A DNA stretch of 59,400 bases, taken from positions 1 to 59,400 of the forward strand of contig JBJKVQ010000033.1 in the NCBI GenBank assembly GCA_045562575.1, read 5' to 3'. Below are positions 9,414 through 17,946 of this stretch, in pieces. The notes under the pieces are model-generated. The model was not told where the DNA came from, did not search any database, and saw only the letters and a program-made list of their open reading frames with translations. This stretch comes from UBA6952 sp045562575 (lineage in GTDB: Bacteria; Chloroflexota; Dehalococcoidia; Lucifugimonadales; UBA6952). Within the stretch, counting starts at the first letter, position 1. Each line of letters opens with the position of its first letter. Position numbers and translations under genes: made by a program.

Positions 9414-9446
9414 TCTCTGAATAACGATTGATTCAGAGATATTTTT
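9414..9446 (+). promoter_or_regulatory. Leader hairpin with T-tract, possible attenuator
   Basis: A 9-bp perfect stem (9414-9422 with 9431-9439), an 8-base loop and the following TATTTTTTAT have the shape of a weak intrinsic terminator. It sits between the predicted promoter and the AGGAGG of the next gene. The stem is A+T-rich, so it might only stabilise the mRNA. Confidence 0.45.
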
Positions 9447-9461
9447 TATAGGAGGTTTATA

Positions 9462-10817
9462 ATGGGCGCAACAGAAAAGTTGGCAAGATTTGTTATTGAA
9501 ACACCTTCGGAAAAGATTAGTGATGAAGCCATAGAAAGAGCCACAGCTGGATTAATGGATGCTGTCGGAACTGCTCTTGTTGCTAATACTAACGAGATAG
9601 GTAGAATAATAACTGAATTTACTGAAGAAGTAGGTGGAACACCTGTTTCTCGTGTAATTGGTACAAATATTAAAACATCCTCTCCAAATGCAGCTTTAGC
9701 CAATGGCACACTTGGTCATGCTGATGACTATGACGACGTTGGTGGTTTCGGTCATCCTGCAGTAATTTTAATGCCTACGGTTTTGGCTTTAGGAGAACAA
9801 CTAGGTAAAACAGGACGTGAGATTTTAGATGCTTATGTTCTTGGATTTGATGTAGGGGCACGATTAGCCCAAGGCATTGGAGGAGACCATTATGAAAGAG
9901 GTTGGCATTCAACTGTAACTCTTGGTACTTTAGCATCCGCTGCTGCTGCTTCAAGACTAATGGGACTAACAGTCGATCAAACCCGACATGCTTTAGGTAT
10001 AGCTGCATCTCATGCTGCAGGTATGCAGGCAAATTTTGGTACTATGACAAAACCACTACATCCAGGTAATGGTGCAAGAAGTGGTATCACTGCTGCAACC
10101 TTAGCATCTAAAGGATATACCGCAAACCAAAATATTATTGAAGCACCTTTAGGATATGTAGCTGTATTTGGTGATAAACAAGCTAATATTAATGCAATGA
10201 CACATCAGCTAGGTGATGCACAATGGCAAATAGTAAATCCAGGATTTAAAATAAAAGAATGGCCTTGTTGTTATGGTAATCATGGCGCTGTTCCTATGTT
10301 AATAGATTTAGTACACAAATATGAAATTCAACCTGAACAAGTTGAAAGTGTTGAATTCATAGGTGGTATGGGAGCTGCTGGATTCTTAAATAGACCTGAT
10401 GCAGATACTTATTTTGGTGGAAAATTTAGTTTGCAATTCAATATTGCCGCCGCTGTTGTAGATGGTGCAATGTCATATGACACATTTACAGATGAAAAAG
10501 TAAACAGCCCTGAAATACGTGACATGATGTCTAGAGTAGAACTCAAAGATGATATCATGACTAAAGATTTACCAGATCGTATACACAGCCAACATAAAGA
10601 TCAGACTGTAGTCATCAATATGAAAGATGGAAGAAGTGTTAGTGATACTATTGAAACAGCTGTTAATACACTAGTAGGTCATGAAATTGATGTTAAGTTT
10701 GAAGCAAATGCAAGTAAAGTTCTTCCTTCAGAAAAAGTTGAACGTGCTTTATCTCTTCTCAAAGATCTTAAAAATGTAAAAGATATTAGTGAAGTTTTAG
10801 ACGCGGTTACCGTTTAA
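9462..10817 (+). CDS. MmgE/PrpD family protein (paralog 2)
   Basis: This is a second MmgE/PrpD fold protein (451 residues), paralogous to the one at 1839-3206. It shares ANGTLGHADDYDD followed by GGFGHPA, the GMQANFGTMTKPLH segment, and KEWPCCYGNHGA in the lid domain. Known members dehydrate, decarboxylate or epimerise small polycarboxylates. An ideal AGGAGG site fixes ATG 9462. The gene stands alone between its own promoter and a strong terminator, with a hairpin in its leader, so it is probably regulated separately. The substrate is unknown; a CaiB-type CoA-transferase follows the terminator. Confidence 0.94.
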   Translation: MGATEKLARFVIETPSEKISDEAIERATAGLMDAVGTALVANTNEIGRIITEFTEEVGGTPVSRVIGTNIKTSSPNAALANGTLGHADDYDDVGGFGHPAVILMPTVLALGEQLGKTGREILDAYVLGFDVGARLAQGIGGDHYERGWHSTVTLGTLASAAAASRLMGLTVDQTRHALGIAASHAAGMQANFGTMTKPLHPGNGARSGITAATLASKGYTANQNIIEAPLGYVAVFGDKQANINAMTHQLGDAQWQIVNPGFKIKEWPCCYGNHGAVPMLIDLVHKYEIQPEQVESVEFIGGMGAAGFLNRPDADTYFGGKFSLQFNIAAAVVDGAMSYDTFTDEKVNSPEIRDMMSRVELKDDIMTKDLPDRIHSQHKDQTVVINMKDGRSVSDTIETAVNTLVGHEIDVKFEANASKVLPSEKVERALSLLKDLKNVKDISEVLDAVTV

Positions 10818-10836
10818 TCACAAAGAAAGAATAATT

Positions 10837-10867
10837 AAGAGGGGTTGATCACAACCCCTCTTTTTTT
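10837..10867 (+). terminator. Strong intrinsic terminator
   Basis: An 11-bp perfect stem (10837-10847 with 10852-10862), GGGG/CCCC core, ATCA loop and a run of T through 10867. It ends only 11 bases before the start codon of the following CoA-transferase gene. Confidence 0.93.
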
Positions 10868-10878
10868 ACAATAATAAG

Positions 10879-12054
10879 ATGAATAATTTACCACTTTCAG
10901 GTATCAAAGTTGTCGAGATTGCACATATCGTTGCAGGGCCTACTGCTGGTCTTATCTTGGGAGATTTGGGAGCTGAAGTAATTAAAATTGAACCGCCCAA
11001 TGCACTCGATACAAGTCGTATAGGATCAAGCAGAAATGGTAGCTTTTTCTTTGTAAATCGTAACAAAAGTAGTATTGTTATAGATCTCAAAAATCCAGAA
11101 GGGCTCGAGATCCTTTATAAGATATTAGAAAATACCGATGTACTAATTGAAAATATGGCTCCCGGAACCATGAATAGACTCGGAATAGGTTACAAACAAT
11201 TAAGCAAAAAATTTTCCAAATTGATTTATCTCAGTGTAAAAGGATTTTTAAGTGGTCCATATAGTAATCAAACATCCCTTGATGAGCTTGCTCAAATGGG
11301 ATCAGGTCTTGCATATATGACAGGAAGATCAGGAGATCCGATACGCGCTGGTGCAAGTATTATAGATATGGGTGCAGCCATGCATGGAATAATTGGTGTG
11401 CTTTCTGCATTATATACTAGAAGTATTACACAAAAAGGACAGGAAATTACTTCAGGATTATTTGAAACTGCATTATTTTTTGTTGGCCAGCATATGGCAT
11501 CAAATCAACATTCAGGTAATACCAATGTACCTCTACCAGAACGCCATCATGGATGGGGTGTTTACGATAAATTCCAATGTATTGATGGCGAATTAGTATT
11601 TATTGGTGTCACAAGTAATAATCAATGGAACACCTTTTGTAAAATATTAGAATTAGAAGAATTAGCAAACAATCATGAGTTAGAAAATAATCCAGGTAGA
11701 ATAGCAAACAGGCCATTAATTCTTGAAACAGTAACTCCAATTATAGAAAGTATGGAAAGTACCACAATTCTAGATCTGCTTAGAGAAAATGGTATCTCTG
11801 CTACACTTGTTCACACTCCAGATACAGTAATTAATGACCCACATGTAAATTCCGGAAAACGATTATACAAATTCACATCTGATGGAAAAGATTTTGCCCT
11901 ACCTAAATTACCCTACGAAAGTAGTGATTACGAATTTGATGAATCTTTACCTGCTCCTGATAAACCGGGATTACAAACAAATTCAATATTAAAAAATATA
12001 GGTTACTCAGATACCCAGATAAGTAAATTTTTTGACGACAATATTGTACAATAA
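10879..12054 (+). CDS. CaiB/BaiF (family III) CoA-transferase
   Basis: Family III CoA-transferases move CoA between carboxylic acids, for example formyl-CoA:oxalate or carnitine systems. Support comes from the N-terminal SGIKVVEIAHIVAGP strand-helix, GDLGAEVIKIEPP, the FFVNRNKSSI segment, ENMAPGTMNRLGIGY, and IIDMGAAMHG, where Asp163 is the likely acyl-anchoring aspartate. The length (391) is normal. ATG 10879 lies 11 bases after a strong terminator with no Shine-Dalgarno-like sequence, so it may be leaderless or read through. ybeY begins four bases after its stop, so it may head the downstream DNA-metabolism operon. The substrate pair is unknown. Confidence 0.93.
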   Translation: MNNLPLSGIKVVEIAHIVAGPTAGLILGDLGAEVIKIEPPNALDTSRIGSSRNGSFFFVNRNKSSIVIDLKNPEGLEILYKILENTDVLIENMAPGTMNRLGIGYKQLSKKFSKLIYLSVKGFLSGPYSNQTSLDELAQMGSGLAYMTGRSGDPIRAGASIIDMGAAMHGIIGVLSALYTRSITQKGQEITSGLFETALFFVGQHMASNQHSGNTNVPLPERHHGWGVYDKFQCIDGELVFIGVTSNNQWNTFCKILELEELANNHELENNPGRIANRPLILETVTPIIESMESTTILDLLRENGISATLVHTPDTVINDPHVNSGKRLYKFTSDGKDFALPKLPYESSDYEFDESLPAPDKPGLQTNSILKNIGYSDTQISKFFDDNIVQ

Positions 12055-12058
12055 GATT

Positions 12059-12574
12059 ATGGATACCATAATCATAGATGTTAATATATTTGAAGAATTT
12101 TCCAATAATCTTTCTGAAGTATGGATAGAAAAAATAGCATTAAATTCCCTGAGTTTTGGCTTACTTTCATTAAATTCTAAATTCATTCTCGAATATCATT
12201 CCCTAGGAATTACCATAGCAGACGATACAACAATACAGCTCTTAAACAATAACTATAGAGGGCTTGATGAAATTACTGACGTATTAGCATTCTCAGAAAA
12301 TTATCCAGGTGAATATTATGGTGAAAGCGAAAAAAGGGTAACCACAGCAGATTCTTTCCCCAATGAGACTGGATATGCAGGCGAAATCGTTTTATCATAT
12401 CCCCAATGCAAACGACAAGCTGAGGAAAACAATATTTCTACCGATAAAGAATTAGCCACATTGATTTCCCACGGTATTCTTCACTTAATCGGATATGATC
12501 ATACAAATGACGATGAACTAAAAGTTATGGAAAAAATTCAATCTGATTCAACTAAACATTTATGGGATAATTAA
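12059..12574 (+). CDS. ybeY: Endoribonuclease YbeY
   Basis: YbeY is a zinc-dependent single-strand endoribonuclease used in 16S rRNA 3' maturation and ribosome quality control. The signature HGILHLIGYDH gives the three metal-binding histidines at 138, 142 and 148, followed by acidic residues. Upstream DEITDVLAFSE matches the family segment. The frame could open at TTG 12032 inside the CoA-transferase gene, but ATG 12059 gives the usual length (171) and avoids overlap. dnaX follows after six bases, so ybeY belongs to the dnaX-ybaB-recR-recO group. Confidence 0.93.
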   Translation: MDTIIIDVNIFEEFSNNLSEVWIEKIALNSLSFGLLSLNSKFILEYHSLGITIADDTTIQLLNNNYRGLDEITDVLAFSENYPGEYYGESEKRVTTADSFPNETGYAGEIVLSYPQCKRQAEENNISTDKELATLISHGILHLIGYDHTNDDELKVMEKIQSDSTKHLWDN

Positions 12575-12580
12575 TTTAAT

Positions 12581-14209
12581 ATGAACAATTACGTTTTATA
12601 TAGAAAATGGCGCCCTAAAAGTTTTTCTGAATTAGTTGGTCAAACAGCAATCAGAAAAACTTTAGAAAATGCAATTTATCAAAATAGAATTGCTCATGCC
12701 TACCTATTTAGTGGTCCTAGAGGTACGGGAAAGACTAGTACGGCAAGGATATTAGCTAAGGCAATTAATTGTAAAACTAAAAATATTGAAGATAGGTTAA
12801 TTTGTAATACTTGTGAAAATTGTATCGATATTAATTCCTCAAACTCTTTAGATCTTATAGAAATTGATGCTGCCAGTAACCGTGGTATTGACGAGATACG
12901 TAGTATAAAAGACAAAAGTAATTATTCACCATCAAAAAGTATGTATAAGGTATATGTACTAGATGAAGCACATATGTTAACTAAAGATGCATCTAACGCT
13001 TTACTTAAAACATTAGAAGAACCACCTCCTCATGTAGTATTTATCTTAGCTACTACTGAACCAGATAAAATGGAACCTACTATACTTTCAAGATGCCAAA
13101 GATTCGATTTCAAAAAAATTGATACTACTGATACTGTGCAAAGACTTGAACAAATAGCTAATGATGAAAAAGTTAATATCTCTGAACCGGCAATCAAAAG
13201 AATTGCAGAAATATCAGAAGGAAGTTTGCGAGATGCAGAAAGTTTTCTCGAGCAAATAATACTATCAAATGATGAAGAATATATTGATATAAATCAAATT
13301 AATACAATTCTTGGAATTACTGATATAAAACAAATAGAATTACTTCAAGAAGCAATACTTACAGGCGATATTAATCAAACAATTCAATTAATCAATAATA
13401 GTGTTTCTAATAATACTAGTATTAAGCAATTACATAACAGTTTGATTCTATCTTTTAGAGAATCATTAATTAAACTAGCTAATACATCAAATTCTAAAGA
13501 TCAAATTTTGCATATAGCAAAATGTCTTAAAATATTTGTAAATCTTGATTTTTCTAAGTCATTGAATCATGCATCTAGTATTGAAATAGCTGCGATTGAA
13601 GCATCTATGTTGAGAGAGAATGAAAATTATATATCTCCCGAACTTAATATAAAGGAACCAATTGAATATAAAACAGAAATTATATCTACTGAAAATATAG
13701 AAAAATCAATGGATATAGCTATAGAAACAATTGATCCTGATACTGAAGATTCAAATGTAAGTAATACTGATCCAGAAATCGAAAAACAAGAAGAAATAGA
13801 AATAAAGTCAGAACAAAATCGAGAAATAGTAAGCGAAAATATAATAAAAAGTGAATCGTGGCAATTAGTAATTGAAAAGTTTGCAAAAATCAAAGGAGAG
13901 CGTTTTGCAATAGGTGCATTATTAAGAGATTGCAGAGAAGCATCTATTAATAATAACAACCTCTATTTAAGCTTTGCTAGTAATTCAAATCAAGAACGTT
14001 TCGTTGGTGAATTAGAACATGGCAAAATCAAATTAGATTTAATCGAATCAATATCGCAAATTTTTCAAATACCTAGGATTAATGAAATTGTTTATAATGA
14101 TGAAGGAAAAAAAAGTAACTCAAACAACAATAGTGTGAATTTATCAGTAATGAAAGCTCTGAATTGGGGCGGCAAAATTATCGAAGAAGAGGTAAAAAAT
14201 GATGAATAA
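12581..14209 (+). CDS. dnaX: DNA polymerase III subunits gamma/tau
   Basis: DnaX is the clamp-loader motor that opens and loads the sliding clamp at replication forks. The N-terminus (YRKWRPKSFSELVGQ) is typical. The Walker A GPRGTGKT spans residues 45-52, the zinc module cysteines are C64, C75, C78 and C81, the DEAH box is at 128-131 and SRCQRF is the sensor region. The linker (about 350-420) is acidic and low-complexity, followed by a C-terminal domain. An A8 run at 14107-14114 could allow frameshifting (see findings). The gene overlaps ybaB by 11 bases in the conserved dnaX-ybaB-recR order. Confidence 0.97.
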   Translation: MNNYVLYRKWRPKSFSELVGQTAIRKTLENAIYQNRIAHAYLFSGPRGTGKTSTARILAKAINCKTKNIEDRLICNTCENCIDINSSNSLDLIEIDAASNRGIDEIRSIKDKSNYSPSKSMYKVYVLDEAHMLTKDASNALLKTLEEPPPHVVFILATTEPDKMEPTILSRCQRFDFKKIDTTDTVQRLEQIANDEKVNISEPAIKRIAEISEGSLRDAESFLEQIILSNDEEYIDINQINTILGITDIKQIELLQEAILTGDINQTIQLINNSVSNNTSIKQLHNSLILSFRESLIKLANTSNSKDQILHIAKCLKIFVNLDFSKSLNHASSIEIAAIEASMLRENENYISPELNIKEPIEYKTEIISTENIEKSMDIAIETIDPDTEDSNVSNTDPEIEKQEEIEIKSEQNREIVSENIIKSESWQLVIEKFAKIKGERFAIGALLRDCREASINNNNLYLSFASNSNQERFVGELEHGKIKLDLIESISQIFQIPRINEIVYNDEGKKSNSNNNSVNLSVMKALNWGGKIIEEEVKNDE

Positions 14210-14507
14210 AAATATGCTTAAACAAGCACAACAACTTCAGCAAAAATTAATGGAAGAACAACAAAAGCTTGAAACAGAAACTGTTACTGGTTCATCAGGT
14301 GGTGGAGCTATTCAAATAACTATTAATGGGAAATATCAAGTTACAGAAATAAAAATCGATCCTGAAACAATTGATCCTGAAAATGTGGATATGTTAGAAG
14401 ATTTAATTTCTACAGGTTTCAATGAAGCTATTGAAAAAATACAACAATTAAGTGCTTCCAGACTAAATTCCTTAACAGGAGGATTTAAACTCCCTGGAAT
14501 TTCTTAA
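14199..14507 (+). CDS. ybaB: YbaB/EbfC nucleoid-associated protein
   Basis: This is a small dimeric DNA-binding protein that coats the nucleoid. At 102 residues it has the typical N-terminal MLKQAQQLQQKL helix, the central GGGAIQITINGKYQVTEIKID strand region and a C-terminal amphipathic helix. GAGG six bases before ATG 14199 supports this start inside the end of dnaX; ATG 14202 is the only alternative. Its place between dnaX and recR is the common bacterial order. Confidence 0.95.
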   Translation: MMNKNMLKQAQQLQQKLMEEQQKLETETVTGSSGGGAIQITINGKYQVTEIKIDPETIDPENVDMLEDLISTGFNEAIEKIQQLSASRLNSLTGGFKLPGIS

Positions 14508-14533
14508 TAATTAAATTGTGAAAGTAAACTATT

Positions 14534-15148
14534 ATGCAAATTCCTGAACAAAATCATTCTGTTAAAATAATTTCAAAACTCATTAATGAATTATCTAAAC
14601 TACCAGGAATTGGACCTAAAAGTGCTCAGAGACTAGCTTATCATTTTATAAAGTTACCAAAATCTGAAGTACTAGAACTATCTAACTCTCTTATTGAACT
14701 GAAGGAAAAAATTATCTATTGTGATATTTGCCAAAACCTTAGTGACGAGAATCCTTGTTCTATTTGTACTAATAATCAACGTGACCAAAAACTTATATGT
14801 GTTATTGAAGAACCTTTAGATATACTTGCATTTGAAAGAACAGGTTCTTATAACGGTCTTTATCACGTATTGCATGGTGTGCTTTCACCAATCAATGGCA
14901 TTGGTCCTAATAATCTAAAAATAAATGAATTATTAAATCGTATAAAAGTAAATGATATAGAAGAAATAATATTGGCGACTAATCCTAGTATTGAGGGAGA
15001 AAGTACAGCAATGTACATTCAAGATATTATAGTAGATTTGGTACCTAAAGTAACACGATTAGCTAGAGGCCTACCAGTAGGTGGTGATATTGAATATGCT
15101 GATCAGATGACTATAATGAGAGCTCTTCAAGGACGTCAAGAAATATAA
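14534..15148 (+). CDS. recR: Recombination protein RecR
   Basis: RecR forms a ring clamp that, with RecO and RecF, loads RecA at gaps in damaged DNA. The 204-residue protein has the helix-hairpin-helix LPGIGPKSAQRLAYH, a four-cysteine zinc finger (C63, C66, C75, C78), and a Toprim domain beginning ICVIEEPLDILAFE and ending with GLPVGGDIEYAD. It lies 26 bases after ybaB and 44 bases before recO, so the RecOR partners are adjacent. Confidence 0.97.
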   Translation: MQIPEQNHSVKIISKLINELSKLPGIGPKSAQRLAYHFIKLPKSEVLELSNSLIELKEKIIYCDICQNLSDENPCSICTNNQRDQKLICVIEEPLDILAFERTGSYNGLYHVLHGVLSPINGIGPNNLKINELLNRIKVNDIEEIILATNPSIEGESTAMYIQDIIVDLVPKVTRLARGLPVGGDIEYADQMTIMRALQGRQEI

Positions 15149-15192
15149 ATCTTCATAATAATAGATTGAAGTTAGTACTAAAGAGAGAATTT

Positions 15193-15933
15193 GTGGTAAA
15201 TAGAGAGCGAAGTTATAAAACTGAAGCCATCATTTTAAATTCAAAAAGTTTTGGTGAATCAGGTCACATGTATATAGTATTTACTCCATACTTAGGAAAA
15301 CTAAGTATAAATGCGAATGGAACAAAAAAACCTAAAAGTAAGTTGTCGGGTCATCTACAAATTACAAATCGGTGTAATCTAATAATATCCAAAGGAAGAA
15401 GTATTGATACTATTTCTTCTGCAGAAACCACAGAGCTATTTCTAAACATTAGAGAAAATTATAATTTAATTAATAATGTTTTTTATATTATGGAATTATT
15501 TGATGTTTTTAATCCTATTAATGAAATAAATGTAGATGCTTATCAATTATTATTAGAATCTCTACGATGGCTCAACAATAATCAAAACGTTAATTTATTG
15601 ATTATATATATAAGATTAAAAATTCTTGCAATCAGTGGATGGAATTTAGATTTTTCTACTTGTAACTTGTGTTTCGATAAAGAAAAAGAAAATCTTACCG
15701 CTATCAATACCAATCATGGAGGATCAATTTGTAATATTTGTAAACCCTCAACAACAAATTCTGTTTCAACCGAACCACAATCAATTAAACTGTTACATTT
15801 TATATCTATTGCACCTCACGAAAAATTATTGTCATTAAATCTTGAAATACCCTTAATAAAAAAATGTTTAGCTATCAGTGAATATCTTATTCATGATAAT
15901 TTAGGATTTAAGTTAAAAACTAAACTATTCTGA
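15193..15933 (+). CDS. recO: DNA repair protein RecO
   Basis: RecO binds single-stranded DNA and RecR and helps RecA replace SSB. The N-terminal OB domain shows YKTEAIILNSKSFGESG, then SINANGTKKPKSKLSG. The C-terminal part has paired cysteines (CNLC and CNIC) forming the zinc finger found in many RecO proteins. The longest frame begins at TTG 15166, but GTG 15193 (246 residues) follows an AAGAGAG stretch and starts just before the conserved TEAI strand. It closes the dnaX-ybaB-recR-recO operon. Sequence divergence is high, as usual for RecO. Confidence 0.88.
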   Translation: MVNRERSYKTEAIILNSKSFGESGHMYIVFTPYLGKLSINANGTKKPKSKLSGHLQITNRCNLIISKGRSIDTISSAETTELFLNIRENYNLINNVFYIMELFDVFNPINEINVDAYQLLLESLRWLNNNQNVNLLIIYIRLKILAISGWNLDFSTCNLCFDKEKENLTAINTNHGGSICNICKPSTTNSVSTEPQSIKLLHFISIAPHEKLLSLNLEIPLIKKCLAISEYLIHDNLGFKLKTKLF

Positions 15934-16014
15934 TAAAAATTCTGCAAAGTTCAAATTTAAAAGCTATTTGTTAACAGAAAATCTCTTAAGTTTGTAATAG
16001 AATACTAACCGATT

Positions 16015-17529
16015 ATGAATAATACAAATAAACCGTTTAAAAAAATACTTATTGCCAACCGAGGCGAAATTGCATGTAGGGTCATAAAAACATGTAACGA
16101 TATCGGGATTAAAACAGTCTCAATATATTCTGATGCTGATACGGAAGCTTTACACGTAAAACTAGCAGATGAATCAAAACCATTAGGAGGGTTAACCCCT
16201 ACTGAAAGTTATTTGAATATTGAAAAAATTATTGAAATTGCCTTAGAAACTAAATCTGAAGCAATCCACCCTGGATATGGTTTCTTATCTGAAAATATTG
16301 ATTTTGCTAAAGCATGCGTAGATAACAATATTATATTTATTGGTCCCTCTACTGAAGCAATAGAAAAGATGGGAGATAAAGTTACTGCTATTCAAACAGC
16401 AATGAAAGCTGGAGTACCTTGCTTGCCTGGCACATATGCACCAGTAACTTATGCAAAAGCAAAAACAGTATGTGAAGAAATTGGTTACCCAGTTATGGTA
16501 AAAGCATCTGCAGGAGGGGGAGGTATAGGTATTAGAAAAGTAGATTCTGCTGAAGACCTCGAGGAATCTTTCAAACAAGCAAAATCATTAGCTGAAAGTT
16601 CTTTTGGAAATTCAAAACTATATGTGGAAAAATATATGGATAATGGTTCTCATGTAGAAGTTCAAGTTTTAGCAGATCTTCATGGAAACGCTATACATCT
16701 TTTCGAGAGGGATTGTTCTGTTCAAAGAAGAAATCAAAAGATTATTGAAGAAACACCCTGCACTAAACTCTCTCAAGACAAAAGAGAAGAACTTTGGAAA
16801 TCTGCTGTAGATTTAGTCAAACATATCAATTACACCAATGCTGGAACTGTAGAGTTTTTGGTTGATGAAGAATCTAATTTCTACTTCCTAGAAATGAATA
16901 CTAGATTACAAGTTGAACACCCAGTTACAGAAATGACCACGAATATAGATATAGTTGATCTCCAAATCAGAATTGCAGCAGGAGAAAAATTGAGTGTTAA
17001 ACAAGATGATATTAAACAAATTGGACACTCGATTGAAGCTCGTATTTATCCTGAAGATCCTAAGACCTTTTTACCTACTATTGGTAAAATTTCCTCACTA
17101 AAATTACCTACCACAAAAAATATACGGATTGATGCTTCGATATTTGAAGGATATGAAGTATCTCCATATTACGAACCTATGCTAGGTAAATTTATAGCAT
17201 GGGGAAGAAATAGAAAAGAATGTATTTCAAGTTTTATTAAATATTTGAAATCAACAGAAATAGTTGGCATTACTCACAATATTCCATTAATTATCGAAAT
17301 ACTACAATCTGAAGGGTTTGTAAATCATAATTTTTCTACTAATTTTCTTACGGATGTTTTTCCATATGAAAAAAATAATAGTAGTGATGAAGAAATAGTT
17401 GCGGCTATAACTATTGCATTGAATGAGATTTTTGGTTCAAAAATAAATTCACATAATGTAAATAATTGGAAAATGCATGGAAGAGCATCACAAATGAATC
17501 AAAGTAACTTTGGTGGTTTGGGATGGTAA
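16015..17529 (+). CDS. accC: Biotin carboxylase subunit of an acyl-CoA carboxylase
   Basis: The ATP-grasp enzyme carboxylates biotin on the carrier protein. Support comes from ILIANRGEIACR, HPGYGFLSEN, the glycine loop AGGGGIGI (166-173), ERDCSVQRRNQKIIEE with Lys242, and EMNTRLQVEHPVTE carrying E293, N295, R297 and E301. At 504 residues it is longer than AccC of the E. coli type and has the QRRNQK form seen in propionyl- and acyl-CoA carboxylases. Ile171 stands where Lys or Arg is usual in the glycine loop. The carrier gene overlaps by seven bases. No carboxyltransferase gene is present here, so the acyl substrate is open. Confidence 0.93.
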   Translation: MNNTNKPFKKILIANRGEIACRVIKTCNDIGIKTVSIYSDADTEALHVKLADESKPLGGLTPTESYLNIEKIIEIALETKSEAIHPGYGFLSENIDFAKACVDNNIIFIGPSTEAIEKMGDKVTAIQTAMKAGVPCLPGTYAPVTYAKAKTVCEEIGYPVMVKASAGGGGIGIRKVDSAEDLEESFKQAKSLAESSFGNSKLYVEKYMDNGSHVEVQVLADLHGNAIHLFERDCSVQRRNQKIIEETPCTKLSQDKREELWKSAVDLVKHINYTNAGTVEFLVDEESNFYFLEMNTRLQVEHPVTEMTTNIDIVDLQIRIAAGEKLSVKQDDIKQIGHSIEARIYPEDPKTFLPTIGKISSLKLPTTKNIRIDASIFEGYEVSPYYEPMLGKFIAWGRNRKECISSFIKYLKSTEIVGITHNIPLIIEILQSEGFVNHNFSTNFLTDVFPYEKNNSSDEEIVAAITIALNEIFGSKINSHNVNNWKMHGRASQMNQSNFGGLGW

Positions 17530-17945
17530 AAAAACAGATGACTATTTTAGTAAATGGAAAATCTCATATAGTTGAAATAGAAGATAATAATTCTTATCCT
17601 TTTGAAATCTATGTCAATGGTAAAAAAATGATTGTTTCCGTTGAAAATACACCTGTGAATCAAACGTTTAAACCATCAAATATATCAAGCCTAGAAACTA
17701 CTGAAGGACTCAAGGGTTTAACACAAAATGGGAACAAACTTATTAGATCACCTATGCCTGGAAAAGTAATATCAGTCCCCATAAAAATCTGGGATTATAT
17801 TGAAGAAGGTACAGAACTTTGTGTAATCGAATCTATGAAAATGCAGCAAAGTTTGTTATCTGGTAATTCGGGTTTTGTACGGGCAATATTTATACATGAT
17901 GGAGATTCAGTCAATACAGGAGATGTAGTAGTACAAATACAATAA
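17523..17945 (+). CDS. Biotin carboxyl carrier protein
   Basis: This 140-residue carrier swings biotin between the carboxylase and a carboxyltransferase. The C-terminal half is a biotinyl domain: RSPMPGKVISV, then ESMKMQ with the biotinylated Lys106, then GDSVNTGDVVVQIQ. The N-terminal 50 residues form strands (TILVNGKSH, FEIYVNGKKM) as in the carrier regions of propionyl-CoA carboxylases, joined by a Ser/Thr-rich linker. ATG 17523 overlaps the accC stop; ATG 17538 is also possible. The pair resembles an acyl-CoA carboxylase alpha chain split in two. Confidence 0.92.
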   Translation: MVKKQMTILVNGKSHIVEIEDNNSYPFEIYVNGKKMIVSVENTPVNQTFKPSNISSLETTEGLKGLTQNGNKLIRSPMPGKVISVPIKIWDYIEEGTELCVIESMKMQQSLLSGNSGFVRAIFIHDGDSVNTGDVVVQIQ

Positions 17946-17946
17946 C

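Noticed and set aside
13112..13118. A7 run in dnaX as a frameshift site
   Set aside because: It lies at residue 178 inside the ATPase core and is not in a good slippery frame; A-runs are common here.
15934..16014. Promoter for accC
   Set aside because: TAGAAT and TTGTTA elements are spaced by 24 bases, too far for a standard promoter.
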